A stretch of DNA of 64,000 nt, from assembly GCF_019578655.1 (NCBI RefSeq), contig NC_063261.1:868001-932000 (forward strand). The letters are read 5' to 3'. A program made the position numbers and the translations under genes. The number at the start of each line of letters is the position of its first letter. The stretch's first letter is position 1. Shown here in pieces: positions 23,759 to 35,713 of this stretch. Source of the stretch: Ricinus communis (Eukaryota; Streptophyta; Magnoliopsida; Malpighiales; Euphorbiaceae). Under the pieces are notes generated by a model. That model did not search any database, was not told the DNA's origin, and saw nothing but the letters and a program-made list of their open reading frames with translations.

Positions 23759-24157
23759 TGGGAAAAACCCATGTTGATTAGCTAAAAGTTGATGCGTAAT
23801 TACATAGAATTTGATAAATACCCCTAGCCATTGCTAAGAGATTCTTAAAAATTATTGAACGTTGTGTGTTTTCTTGGTTTAGTCACACGCCTTCAAATGG
23901 TGTAAAGAATGCATTAACGTGATAATCAAGAGACCAAAAGCTCTATATACATATTAAGTAATTGTGTTTCCATCAAAGACAAGTTAATGGGCTATTACCA
24001 CTAATAACTCCTTTAATATAGGAATTAATCTTAATTGTTGAGTAGTTTACCTTTAATAAATATTATTACTTATTTGATGTTGGACCATTTCTAAATAGAG
24101 AATTGTTATTTATTAATAAATACTTATTAATTAAATAATAAATAATAAATATTTACA
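23759..24157 (-). repeat. Ty1/copia 3' LTR (first copia element)
   Basis: It runs TGGGAAAAACCCATG ... AATATTTACA. On the minus strand a TATATAGAG box lies near 23942-23950. The purine stretch GTCAAGTGGGAGAA (minus strand, 24158-24171) directly follows and is the polypurine tract. Beyond it (24172-24312) comes the copia 3' untranslated stretch, which continues at 37466 on the far side of the CACTA insertion. Confidence 0.7.
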
Positions 24158-24171
24158 TTCTCCCACTTGAC
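24158..24171 (-). other. Polypurine tract of the first copia element
   Basis: Minus strand GTCAAGTGGGAGAA abuts the LTR start TGTAAATATT. This is the expected layout for a copia 3' end. Confidence 0.7.
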
Positions 24172-24312
24172 CCATACATTCAAATATTTTCAAACCCAAT
24201 AGGAATTAGAAATAACATACATGAATCATGTCGATAAGTCCTCTAGATTTTGAGTATTATCTTACATGTATCACAATGCAATTTATTTCCATTCTCATAT
24301 GATAACATCACC

Positions 24313-25095
24313 CACTACAAGAATTTGACAGTTTATCGATGGAACTTTTCATTGGTAATTATTTGGAAATTGTCGGTAAATTCAATTACCAATGATTTAC
24401 CGACTATTTTTAAGTTGTTGGTAAAAATGCTGTTAGTAACATATACCGACAACTTTTAAATCATTGGTAAATTTACTGACAATTTAACGACTATATTTTA
24501 GTGGGTAAATTATGAGCAAGATTCTCAAAAGAGCACTTCACCGACAACATTTCTGTCAGCAATTCATTTTGCATTATCGGTAAATTATTGTCCCACCAAA
24601 AAAAATTAGAGAGAAACAATTTACCAACAATAAAATAGTGTCAGTAAATTTTCAATACATTTACATACACTTTTTTCCATCGGTAAATTGTAGTCCCACA
24701 AAAAAGAACTAGAGGAAAATTTTTACTAATAACATAGTGTATCAGTAAAGCATCGGTAAATTTACCTACGATTATGTTTTCGTTGGTAAACTATTGTCCT
24801 GATGAAGTGGTATTAGTCAGTAAATCATCAGTAAACCATTGGTAAATTTAAAATTTTGAAGTTGTAATTAGTTGGTAATCTATTAGTAAATTGCAATTTT
24901 TATTTTTAATTTGTAATTTGCTATTAAATTACAATTTATTTTTTAATAGAAAATAAATTATAATTCAAATAACAATATATAATATAGAACGCTAAAGAAT
25001 CAAATGTTTATAATTATATAAAAAATCTAATAATAATAGATGTATATAAGTAATATTCATAGTAATAAATATAGTACAATTTGTAATAAATGTCA
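24313..25095. repeat. CACTA left subterminal repeat region
   Basis: More than ten variants of GGTAAATT and CCGACAA in both orientations are scattered through 24320-24900, the arrangement to which CACTA TNPA-type proteins bind. The rest is AT-rich. There is no gene here. Confidence 0.85.
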
Positions 25096-26017
25096 AAATA
25101 ATACTAAATCATAGGTGATAGGTCATCATCACCATCACCTGATCGAGGTCAGGAACCATGCTAGTATTGACATGCGCTATTAAATCCCTTGTCAGTTCCT
25201 ATAACTCCTGAATCTCCAATTGATGCTCAATCTTCCGTCGACTCTACTCAGTCATTTGTTGCCTCTAGTGAGCCATCAACTCACCTTGCTCAGCAATTTA
25301 GAATTGCAGCTGTTGAATTTCAACAATATGTGGTTCACAGCTAGTGTGGTAAGTCCTTAAAGAAGAGCCATCAAACGGCAGAAAGAACTCAGACGCTCAA
25401 GATCCAAGACCATAAACATGACTCCTTTATTGTACGCGGACAACTTCGAGATAAAGCTCATTCTCATCTACGGTCTCATTTGCATGGGTCATCTGCTCTC
25501 TCCTAGCCTGAAGAGCATCCTAGCAAACATTTAAAGAAAAAGTGCAATATAAATATATATTACAAATATTTGATAGGATGCACATTATTTTTTGAAAAAA
25601 TGGAATCAACCTATATGAACAGATATGGACTTCTGATCAATGAAAGGCTAACCATCTATATTCTTGGTATGTATGTGAACAAATAACTTTATAGTAATAA
25701 GTGGTCGACCTAGTTAGGTAACCTAAAAAAATAGTACATATTATTTAAATATTACATTGATGTCATAAAAAATATAAGAATTTATATAGTTACTTAAATT
25801 TTCTTTAATAAAATTTTTACAAGTCGTCTTCCATACTTGTAATGGGCAGTAGTGCCTCTGGTGTGAGTGGATGGTCCGGATCCATCACTAGACTGCGACA
25901 TCCTATTCTTCACATACAACTCTGAGATCTGTTTCATTTTCGGATTGTTCCAATGCTACTGCCATTTCTCTTATAATTCTGGCTCTAGAAAATCAGGCTT
26001 CTTCCCACCTTTCTTGA
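25096..26017 (-). pseudogene. CACTA TNPA-like protein (plant transposase Ptta/En/Spm), C-terminal part
   Basis: Minus-strand pieces fit the Transposase_24 (Ptta/En/Spm) family. Near 26010-25800: KKGGKKPDFLEPEL, WNNPKMKQISELYVKNRMSQ and STHTRGTTAHYKYGRRL. Near 25690-25610: NIDGQPFIDQKS. Near 25420-25390: VYGLGS and ASEFFLPF. The distal part (25100-25380) is Gln- and Leu-rich and coiled-coil-like, with several stops. The upstream part lies at 30090-30990 beyond the foldback insertion. The family is thought to bind subterminal repeats and help transposition. This copy has stops and is interrupted. Confidence 0.78.
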
Positions 26018-27622
26018 TGATATGAATCAAGGTTGCCATGAGATTCCATTGCAAAGGCATGCACCAGAAAGTCCAAAATAGAAATGCAACTCATGCATGA
26101 AAACAAGAGTCCAACCTTATAATGAAGCATTCAGTCCATTTTGAAGAATAAAAGCCATTCAGCTATGATTAGGCCTTTGGGCTTAATTCATATTTATATG
26201 GGTTCTTATCTTTTGGGTTTTAGCTTAAGTAATTGTTTTAGTTTATTTTTATTTAATTAAGAATTATTTTATTAGGTGTGAGTTATATGTGTGTTGTGTG
26301 GAGTTACAAATAAGTGCACATGTTTAGTTGTCTTTTGGGAGTTATAAAATGAGTGCCATCAATTTAAAAAACAACCATTTTTAATGAGTTTTAAGGGGAA
26401 TTAAAGGGGAAAACGTGGGAAAGCTCAAAAGATATCCCTTTAGATTTCTTTGTCTTGTTTTGGCTATAAAAATCAAAGTCAACTTCATTTGTAAAAATGA
26501 ATTGATGAATGATAATCTTTATTTGCTCTTTGTGAGTGTTTTTGCTTAAGTTCTTAGGAAATCATCATCTTAGCAATCATACACCCCAACAACTAATGAG
26601 TTATGATACATGTGGAATGCAAGAAAACATCCTCCAATCAAGATGATTCCAAAACCTAAGGATCTCCTCAAGTAAAGTTAGGAAAAACTAGTTCCAACAA
26701 TGAAACTAGCACTTGAATTCAACTCCAAACGCCACAAACCAAGTATGATTTGATAAGTTAAGAATCAAATACAAGATTTTGGTTATAGAATACCACAAAC
26801 TAAAAAATAGTTTGATAAGTTCAAAGTTCATGCAAGAACTTAAGTAAAAACACTCACAAAGAGCAAATAAAGATTATCATTTGCCAATAGATTAAAAGGG
26901 AAAACATGGGAAAGCTCAAAAGACATCCATTTAGATTTCTTTATCTTGTTTTGGCTATAAAAATCAAAGCCAGCTTCATTTGTAAAAATAAATTGATGAA
27001 TGATAATCTTTGTTTGCTCTTTGTGAGTGTTTTTGCTAAAGTTCTTGCATGAACTTTGAACTTATCAAACTATTTTTTTAGTTCGTGGCATTCTCTAATC
27101 AAAATCTTGTGTTTGATTTTTAACTTATCAAATCATACTTGGTTTGTGGCGTTTGGAGTTGAATTCAAGTGCTAGTTTCATTGTTGGAACTAGCTCTCCC
27201 TAACTTCACTTGAGGAGATCCTTGGATTTTGGAATCATCTTGATTGGATTGCGTTTTCTTACATTCCATATGTATCATAACTCATTAGTTATTGGGGTGT
27301 ATGGTTGCTAAGATGATGATTTTTTATCATTAAAAAATAGTTTGATAAGTTCAAAGTTTATGCAAGAACGTAAGCAAAAACACTCACAAAGAGCAAACAA
27401 AGATTATCATTCATCAATTCATTTTTACAAATGAAGTTGGCTTTGATTTTTATAGCCAAAATAAGACAAAGAAATCTAAATGGATGTCTTTTGAGCTTTC
27501 CCACGTTTTTCCTTTTAATTCCTCTTAAAACTCATTAAAAATGGTTGTTTTTCACATTGATGGCACTCATTTTGTAACTCCCAAAAGACAACTAAACATG
27601 TGCACTCATTTGTAACTCCACA

Positions 27623-29806
27623 TGTCACGACCCACTTTGGGGGCCCGTGACCGGCACTAGGGAATGGGTAGGCTTAAGGCCACCGAAACCCGTAGTAAGC
27701 CTTACCAACCCGCAAATCCATATATACAATTAACCAAATATAAAGTAGTCATAATTGTCTTGCATAATAAATCATCATACTACCAACAGGAGTCAGAATA
27801 GTTATATAAATTTTAAAATTTCCTACTGCGGATACTCTAGAGTAAAAATGACAAGTATAGAAGTACAAGATAATTACAAAAGTCCGAAGAAGAAGAAGTC
27901 GGACTGTCGAATGTGCAATGGCGAAGGTCTTTAACTATCACCTGAAAAATTACAAGCGACCGGTCTAGAGTGAGTCAAAATCAAATAATCTAAGGACTAT
28001 TGCAACCTTCACATGATATATTAATTATTCAGAACAATATACCAATTTCTGAATATAATTGCAATCATAATATATAATCATACACCATAATAATAAAATG
28101 ATAAAAGAAGAGAGTGTAAATAAATAAAGACATTTTTACCTTCACGGGACGTGTGGCTAAGTAGAACCCTAACCCCAAATTCTAACAGCCATTTTAGCTC
28201 TCTTAATCCAAATAAGACTGGCGCCCCGGGAGCAATGCTCGACCAAGGACCTTACCTCCAGTCTGGTCACTTAAGTATCCAAATAAGAAATCTAGTAGCC
28301 ATTCGGCTCTTTTAATCCAATAAGATCGCCCCCGAGAGCAATGCTCGACCAGGGACCTTACCTCCGGTCACTTAAGTATCCAAATAAGCCGGCCTGAGAG
28401 CAATGCTCGACCAGGGACCTTACCTCCGGCAATTTACACAAATCAGCCCAGAGAGCCATGCTCGACCAGGGCAAACCCATAAATATCTTATTACATGTCC
28501 ATGATCATTACCGGTGTGCACACGGTCCTGATGTAACCCATCAGGCGGCATGTTCTACAAGCCACATTTCCCAATTCGCAATCATCACATATAATAAATA
28601 TCATTATCTGATGAACTCAACCAACACATATCGAAATAAAGATTAAAGATCTAAGGTAAAACAACGTGCAATTTGTGAGGGGAAAAATAATAACGTTTAT
28701 CTTATTATAACATACTAATAATAATATTTATATTATTTCAAATATTAATAATCAAGTGAAATCATTTATTTTGCGATACTAATAATCATATTAAGCACAA
28801 ATTCTAAATAGCATATTAAAATCAGACTAGCAATAGCGCAAAGATTAAATGACTTTAACTCACAGATTTGATGCGTTCCACAGTCCGCTCCTACGCCTCG
28901 GGTGGAGCTGGCGGGAAGGCTGAATTATCTAATAACAAAAGACATACAATTAATAGACATTCGAAAATTCTTCCTAAACTTAGACCCTAAGGTCGACTGC
29001 CTAGAAATTAATTGGACTCGAGGAATCTCAAAGTTTGTGAACCTCCCTAAATTTCGGATATTTACCCCCGTAAAACGGGTCCGGGACTGCCAAAACATAT
29101 CAAACATGCTTTGGAATTTAATAACAGGAGGCCACAAGAATCGCATTAATATTTTCCGACTCTAAAACACCACAAACCAAACAATTTAATTTGATTTATT
29201 TTTAAACTACCCAACACAAGCAATTAATAGCCACAATAACTTTCTAATATTATAACAAAATTTTCAGAGTCTAAAATAAAATTATACCGAGTTAAAAATT
29301 GAAATATTTCACGCGTCCAGGAAAACACTTGGGGTCCGGGCCGGTCCAAATGTCGAATTCGAATCCGGAAGTGCCTACGAAGCTCAAGTTGCAAGGAATC
29401 TAGAAGTATAAGAGTTTTGGCCGGAAAGTGGCCGGAAGGCGGCGGATCGGGGCCGGAAAGTCGCTGCTCACGCGACACTTCCCATGGCTGCCGGCAAGGA
29501 TTTTCCGATGAAGGAGGGTGGCTTCAGGGGTTTTCGGGGGTGGGGAGTCCGATCCCGGCGTCTGATCGCCGAAAACAAGCCGGCAAGAGGCCGAAGCGAC
29601 GGCTCCCCTACCTTGGCCAACGTCGTGATGGCGAGAGGAAAGATGGCGATAGCGGCGGCTTAGCGCAGCGACGGAAACGTGAGGCAACGGTGGCTGCCGG
29701 AGGGAGAAGGAAAAAGAGGAGAAGGAGAGGGGAAGGGGAGGGAAAAGAGAGAGAGGGAGGAGAAAAATAATTTTTGTATATATAAATATTTAGTAAGGGC
29801 GTTACA
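27623..29806 (-). repeat. Solo Tekay LTR (2184 bp)
   Basis: It has the same ends as the Tekay LTRs at 957 and 8145 (TGTCACGACC ... GCGTTACA). It is flanked directly by the duplication CCACA (27618-27622 and 29807-29811), with no internal element sequence. This is the expected product of recombination between two LTRs. It contains four copies of the GAGAGCAATGCTCGACCAGGG unit (28215-28470) and the GC-rich purine block at 29400-29770. Its TA tract is short. Confidence 0.94.
28215..28475. repeat. Tandem repeat inside Tekay LTR, four units
   Basis: The core GAGAGCAATGCTCGACCAGGG followed by ACCTTACCTCCGG recurs four times with variable spacers. The same array occurs at about 1550-1710 and, inverted, at 58185-58445. 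Each core contains the near-palindrome GAGCAATGCTC. Confidence 0.85.
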
Positions 29807-30089
29807 CCACACAACACACATATAACTCACACCTAATAAAATAATCTTTAATTAAATAAAATAAACTAAAACAATTACTTAAGCTAAAACCCAAAAGATA
29901 AGAACCCATATAAATATGAATTAAGCCCAAAGGCCTAATCATAGCCGAATGGCTTTTATTCTTTAAAATGGACGGAATGCTTCATTATAAGGTTGGACTC
30001 TTGTTTTCATGCATGAGTTGCATTTTCATTTTGGACTTTCTGGTGCATGCCTTTGCAATGGAATCTCTTGGCAGCCTTGATTCATATCA

Positions 30090-30990
30090 CTTGATCTCAC
30101 AAATCATGTCCCGGTACCGTGTTAAAGCTTTGGTCTTCCATGCGGCCCGAACTAGCCCATCTATTGTCTCTTCCCATATGCATACTTTCTACAAATAAAA
30201 CAATTAATATCCCAATTGCAAAGTTGTAAAAAAGCAAATAATTTACACAATAATTATTAAAAATAAATTAAATACGTGAAATTCACTCCAAAGAAAATCT
30301 TTAACCTCCTTACTAACAGCCTTCCATTGGATCCTTCCTTCTAGATCAATCTTCTCCTAAAAAATCTTTCTAATCTTCCTTGAGCAGGATCCAGATGGCT
30401 CAAAGCTGTAACAATTCAACATAAACCATACTTGTATAATTTTAACCAAGTATTCTACTAAAAGTTTGGTAGAGTTTTCTCTAAAAATAAATAAATTCCC
30501 ATCGTAAAACGGATGTGTTTCCTATTAAACACTTCAATTACGATATCCATAATAGTCACAAAAGTATCAACAACCAACATTTTCAATAAAATATATCAGA
30601 CAGTAAAAGAATTATTACTTACTTATTATGTCTCACATGGACACATAAGCGACTCTATAAAGAAGAGTCGCTAGAAGGAGTTGTAGAAGCACAAGTGGAT
30701 GGCCTTGCTGACTATATTTTTGTCAGAAAAGGTACAGGTTGTGACGGCGAAGGTGAAGACAAAGGCAAAGGCAATGAGGATGGAGATGGTGATGGTGCTG
30801 GAGGTGGTGCCATCAACTGTGAAGTCGGAGGAATTGGTGGGTGTAGAGCACCACCTAATGTCAATCTACGCCTACTAGTGTCACATTTTACGCGACATGT
30901 CTATAGAATACATAACAAATAATAAAAGCATAAAAAATAAATAGCAAATATTAAATATGGCACATCGATAAATAATAAATATCAGAATAA
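30090..30990 (-). pseudogene. CACTA TNPA-like protein, N-terminal part
   Basis: Upstream half of the gene interrupted at 26018. Exon-like minus-strand pieces are 30090-30190 (ALTRYRDMICEI), 30285-30415 (GRIQWKAVSKEVKDFLWSEF, with ...SGSCSRKIRKIF before it) and a proline/serine-rich N-terminal block at 30690-30870 (APPPAPSPSPSSLPLPLSSP). AT-rich gaps between them look like introns. Removing the foldback element with one TSD copy joins ...YRDMICEI to KKGGKK in frame, which is the family's usual order. Family function: binding to the transposon's subterminal repeats. Confidence 0.72.
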
Positions 30991-31019
30991 CCATTTAAAA
31001 AGTACAATATTGAAAATAA

Positions 31020-32380
31020 ATACAATTACACTAATCACTATCACTAGTATCCACATTTTCTTCACTTTCATCTTCATCTAAAACTTCAGATTCTGACTCA
31101 AGTACCATATCATATGAATCCTCAGCTTCATCATCATCTAAATCAACAAATTCTCCATTTGGAGCATGTAATGGAATAACTTGCTCTTGAATAGTTAGTT
31201 GGAGATTAATAGGCTCGTCTTCTTGGAATGCCATGGCAGTGACAACTTGCTCCTCAACAGCTTCAAGTACATCCACAATAGGCCTCGCTTTAACTTTTCA
31301 AACCACCCACCAGTCACACTTATCTTTTCTCAAACTAGGATAAGGTACATAATATATATGTACAGCTTGCATTGCAAGAATGAATGGTTCATACTTGTTG
31401 ATCCTGCATCTATGGTTCATATCCATTTGATGGTATTGTTTATGAACCTCATCCCAACATTTCTGGTTGGACCAAAACATACACACTTGAATAGAACACT
31501 GCGCTTAATTGGTAGTCTCGGGTATTCTACCGCAGAACCTCTATTAAACGTCTGTAGTAGTCACTCTCAGTCTCGCTATAATTAGTGCCCTTTATACAAA
31601 CTCTGCTGTTTGTTGTGGACTTAATCAAACCATGTGATTCGGTATGAAATTTATAGCCATTAACGAAATAAATAGGAAATGATTCTACGGTTTGTAAAGG
31701 GCCTTTAGCAAGATCTTTGATAAACTCATTATCAATGTCATGATGCGCCTAATAATGAAACTAATGTAAAGGCATTAAAAATTTAATACTTCATTGGCAC
31801 AATTAATTTTTTTAACAAACAATAATTTACTTTCGTAATTCTCAAACAATCCCACAAAATCATTATCAAGCTTAACATCAGTAATGTAAGATGACACATT
31901 TTTCCACTCATTAATAAACAACCAACATATCAAGCTCGAGATCAGTAATTGTAACACACAGGTGTATCAGAACAAATTAAGTTTGTTTGAAATATTTACA
32001 TCACATACAAATCAAACTCCTTACAATTTAATAAAATATATTTTCGTGCAGATTTGTACTCAACGTCATACAACCTCCTTATTTTTAATCGTCCATACGG
32101 TCGACCAGGATGTTTGAATGTTGAAAGTTCTCCTTCGATCTCTTCAACATCCCCACTATCATCATTTCTAGGCACTTTTCACAGTCTCGTATACACGTGG
32201 AGCTCAAAATAATATGAATAGAAGTTTGATGCTTCTTCCACTAAGTATGCATTACATATTGAAGCTTCCACCTTCGCTTTATTAGTGACATTATTTTTCA
32301 AGTGTCCAAGAAATCTAGATGAAGATGACAGAATAATATTACATAAGTATTAGTTTCTGATAATAAATAATATTATCAAA
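31020..32380 (-). pseudogene. CACTA TNPD C-terminal region (DUF4216-like and acidic tail)
   Basis: From upstream to downstream on the minus strand: ...NDDSGDVEEIEGELSTFKHP near 32150-32100, then FPIYFVNGYKFHT and SRVCIKGTNYSETESDYY near 31680-31570. Then comes NKYEPFILAMQAVHIYYVPY followed by PSLRKDKCDWWVV (31298-31410), a segment typical of plant CACTA proteins. The end is an Asp/Glu-rich tail, 31031-31276. Stops and a frame change break it. This is the continuation of the transposase at 32381-34480. Confidence 0.75.
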
Positions 32381-34480
32381 AGTTTATTTCTTTTACCTTT
32401 CAAATGGATACATCAATCGATATTGGACTATACCAGCAATTTTTGCTTCGTAAGGCAAGTGTATTGGAAAATGCTCTATACAGTCTAAGAAACCAAGAGG
32501 GAATATACGCTCCAATTTACAAATAATTATTGGAATATCTCTTTCAAGTCTCTCCATGTTTGCCACTTCAATTGTGGTTGAAGCTAAGTCCTTAAAAAAA
32601 GGCTTAATTCTGTCATAGCTTGCCCCACATTTATGGGCATGAGTTCACGAAATGCTATGGGAATTAACCTTTACAAAAACACATGACAATCGTGTTCTTC
32701 ATCCCAAACATCTTTAACTTTCTCATATCTTACACACCACCCCACATTTGAAACATAATCATAAAAAATCTAAGAGTTTTCACCCATTCAAACAGTGTTT
32801 GTTTCCTAGGTTTATCTAATGTATAGCATGCTTTCAGATATTTCCCTATAACTTCATTCTTCTCTAACTCAGGCCTTCGACACAACTTCTTCACATCTTC
32901 TCTTGCCTTCTTATTATCTTTAGGTTTTCCCTCAATATTCATAACGATGTTAAAATTATTTTCGAACACATTCTTCTCAATATGCATCACATCTAAATTA
33001 TGTCTAATGAGATTGGGACTTCAGTATGACAAATCCCAAAAGATATTTCTTTTCTTCCAACCACACTCCTTGCAAATGGGACCATTAATCTCTTCGACAT
33101 CAAGTTCAATGACTCTCCTAAGTTCTAAATCATCTATCTCTTATAAGATTTAATCATCAGTCCTTATAGGTGGTGCCAGTGATATCTCCATTTTGTTTTT
33201 CATGAACCAATTTTTGTTCTGTCTGAAAGTATGATCAGGGGGAGAAACTTATGACGATTGTCAAACCAAGATATCTTTCGACCATTGCTCAGTCTGAATA
33301 CCTGTTATTGTTCCATACAATAAGGACAAGAAAGTTTTCCCAGCCATGCTCTAGCCCGACAACATTGAGTATGCAGGAAAATCACTAATGGTCCACATAA
33401 GAGCCACCTTCATTTGAAAATTATGCTTTCTAGACACATCACATATTTGGACACCCACCTCCTAAATATACTTCAATTTGTCAATCAAAGGTTGAAGAAC
33501 AACATCTATTTGGTTTTTAGGATTAGTTGGCCCATGAATAATTATAGATAAGAACATGTACGCCTATTTCATACACATCCATGGAGGCAAATTATACAGA
33601 GTAACTATAACTGGCCAAGAAGAATATTATTGTCCTGACTGCTCGAAAGGTTGGAAACCATCAGTATAGAATCCTAATCTCACATTGTGGCTTTCAAAGG
33701 CGAAGGAAGGATGTGTGCGACTGAAATGCTTCCATGCCTCAAAATCAAATGGATGACACATTGTCCCATTCTCCTGTTGATACTCATTGTGCCATCATAT
33801 ATCTACGACTATTGCTTCTAAAGCATACAAGCGTTGTAGCCTCGAACTTAGAGGAAAATAATACATAACCTTGTTCAACATATTTTTATCATGCCTTATC
33901 CATTCCCTTTTCTTCTTAAATTGAGGCTCGTTGCTGAATTTGAAACTTGTCAAGTCACTATCACCACCCCAATATGTTATACACATATTCTTGCAATAAT
34001 CAATCTTTTCAACCGGAAGACTAAGGCCTTCAACTAATTTCTTTATTCTGTAAAAGTTCTCAACCATCTTATTATCCTTTGGTAACACCTCTTACAAAAA
34101 CTGGGTGAAATCATCAAAACATCTCTTTGAGAAGTGGTGCTCTAACTTCATATGCAACAATCATGCCATCACTGACATTTGGGAATGTTTTTCACACCCA
34201 TCCCATAATTTTTCATCGATTGCATTAAGCATATCAAAGAGTTTCTGAGCATTCGGATTAGGTGCTACCTCAATATCCTTTGTATAATTAAACTCAGGCC
34301 AAGCTACATCAATAATCATTTGCCAATATGCATTCGCAGGTTTTGTATCCACCTCTATACCTACAAGGGGTTCAGAATGCCCAAAGTCCGTACTCCTATA
34401 CCGTTCTCCATGCCGATCCCAAAAATAGTAATCCGAAACAAATCCCTTTGTGAACAGGTGCACTTTAACCTCTTCCAATT
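32381..34480 (-). pseudogene. CACTA transposase TNPD (Transposase_21) with DUF4218
   Basis: This is the catalytic-type CACTA protein, broken into open pieces. 34161-34478 is an N-terminal exon (VKVHLFTKGFVSDYYFW). 33795-34088 holds LVEGLSLPVEKIDYCKNMCI and YFPLSSRLQRLYAL. About 33790-33180 holds EAWKHFSRTHPSFAFESHNV, RLGFYTDGFQPF, VLQPLIDKLKYI, MWTISDFPAYSMLSG and GKLSCPYCME. 32730-32990 holds MMHIEKNVFENNFNIVMNIE and EWVKTLRFF. The DUF4218 region (32380-32600) has ANMERLERDIPIIICKLERI and FPLGFLDCIEHFPIHLP. Order and length fit the family. It would bind the terminal inverted repeats and cut them; stops make it inactive. Confidence 0.88.
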
Positions 34481-35705
34481 TTTAGTACTTTCGATTATAA
34501 CACTTCTTACAATGACATCTAATCTCAGTAATATCCCTCATACTTGACTGTTTATAAGCATCAGTAATAAAGGATTGAACCCCAACCACAAAATATTGGT
34601 TAATCGTGCCATCAACATTAAGCCTAGTATACATCCATTGTCAATCAAAATTCATGTTTTTTCTTCTATTTATATTACATTATCTCTCACATTAAATTTT
34701 ATATGTGTTCATTGCAACCCTTAATATTTTCTTCCTTAAGGATCCATCAAAATTTTCGGCTGAATTTTTCCTATGATATTCCAGCATATACTTACAAAAT
34801 TAGACAATTAAAAAACACATAAATCGAAGCAAGAACACAAAATCTATTATCTATATATATTCTTTTGATTTCATTACAATTACACTATACTGAAATTAGT
34901 TTTATTTATTTATTGGATATTCTCAATGTCCTATAGTTTATTAAACTTATTCTTAAATTTTTTTTTCAATTAAACAGTTATCAAACACAAATTAATTTGA
35001 AAATAGATTATAGTTAAACAAATAAATGAATAATTAAACAAATTTTAAAAATATTTTTTTTTTCAATTAAAAATTTATTGAAACATAAATTTTAACTAAC
35101 ATACTAACAATAGTTTTTTTCAATTTATTGAAACGAATATTCTTAAAAAATTAAAAATAAGCAAATATTTATAAATAAATAAGCATAAGATTTCTATTTC
35201 CAAATATACACAAAGTAAAAGAATATCACTAAAAAATAAACAAATAATTAAAGTTCTATTTTTAAATATACCCAAAGTAAAAGAATATCACTAATAAAAT
35301 AAATAAACAAACAAATAAAAAGAAAGAAAATTTGTTAACATCAATTGTACCCAAGCAACAAAATATCACAAACAAATAAATAAATAAATCAAAAAGATAA
35401 ATATACCTAAAGCAAAATAATGTACCCAAAGCAAAATAATATACCAAAAGCAAAAAGGAAAAAGAGCTCACCGGCGAGAATTTATGAAACATTCACAGTA
35501 GTTTTAGCAAAGAATTTTCTGTTTTGCAAAGGGTTTTAGGAAAAAAATGCAGATTTAAAAACTAAGTGGAAAATGAAAAAAAAAAAAAAAAAAGGAAAAG
35601 AGCACTTGTGGCAAACGGCAACATTGAGGAGGACGTATCCACAAGAGGGCCTGCTGGCGCAAAAAGGCAGCCAGGCGGCATTGGGAGAGAGCAAAGTCTG
35701 GGAGT
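34481..35705. other. AT-rich untranslated part of the CACTA
   Basis: No gene is seen. Repeats such as ACAAATAAATAAATAA and CCCAAAGCAAAATAATATACC (35390-35450) occur, as does a poly(A) run at 35577-35592. It lies upstream of the TNPD N-terminal exon, so it may include that gene's promoter and 5' leader. I cannot point to specific sites. Confidence 0.5.
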
Positions 35706-35713
35706 GCAGTATC

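Larger units (their letters stand above)
26018..30089. mobile_element. Foldback-like element with LTR-like TG...CA ends, split by a solo LTR
   Basis: It starts TGATATGAATCAAGG at 26018 and ends CCTTGATTCATATCA at 30089, a perfect terminal inversion. The 5-bp duplication CTTGA flanks it (26013-26017 and 30090-30094). Without the solo LTR and its TSD the element is about 1.88 kb. The left arm (about 26018-26880) reads as the reverse complement of the right arm (about 27010-27622 plus 29812-30089), leaving a short centre. The arms hold a sequence with TATAAAAATC and terminal TG/CA, so they resemble LTR pieces rejoined in inverted order. No coding capacity is seen. Confidence 0.85.

Noticed and set aside
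28215..28475. Regularly spaced repeats resembling a CRISPR array
   Set aside because: The spacers are themselves related, the array is inside an LTR that recurs elsewhere, and the genome is a plant's.
27623..29806. A second complete Tekay element
   Set aside because: Only one LTR is present with TSD CCACA on both sides; there is no internal sequence, so it is a solo LTR.
31199..31585. 128-codon plus-strand open frame
   Set aside because: It is antisense to the CACTA TNPD C-terminal block (EPFILAMQAVHIYYVPY), whose family resemblance is clear.
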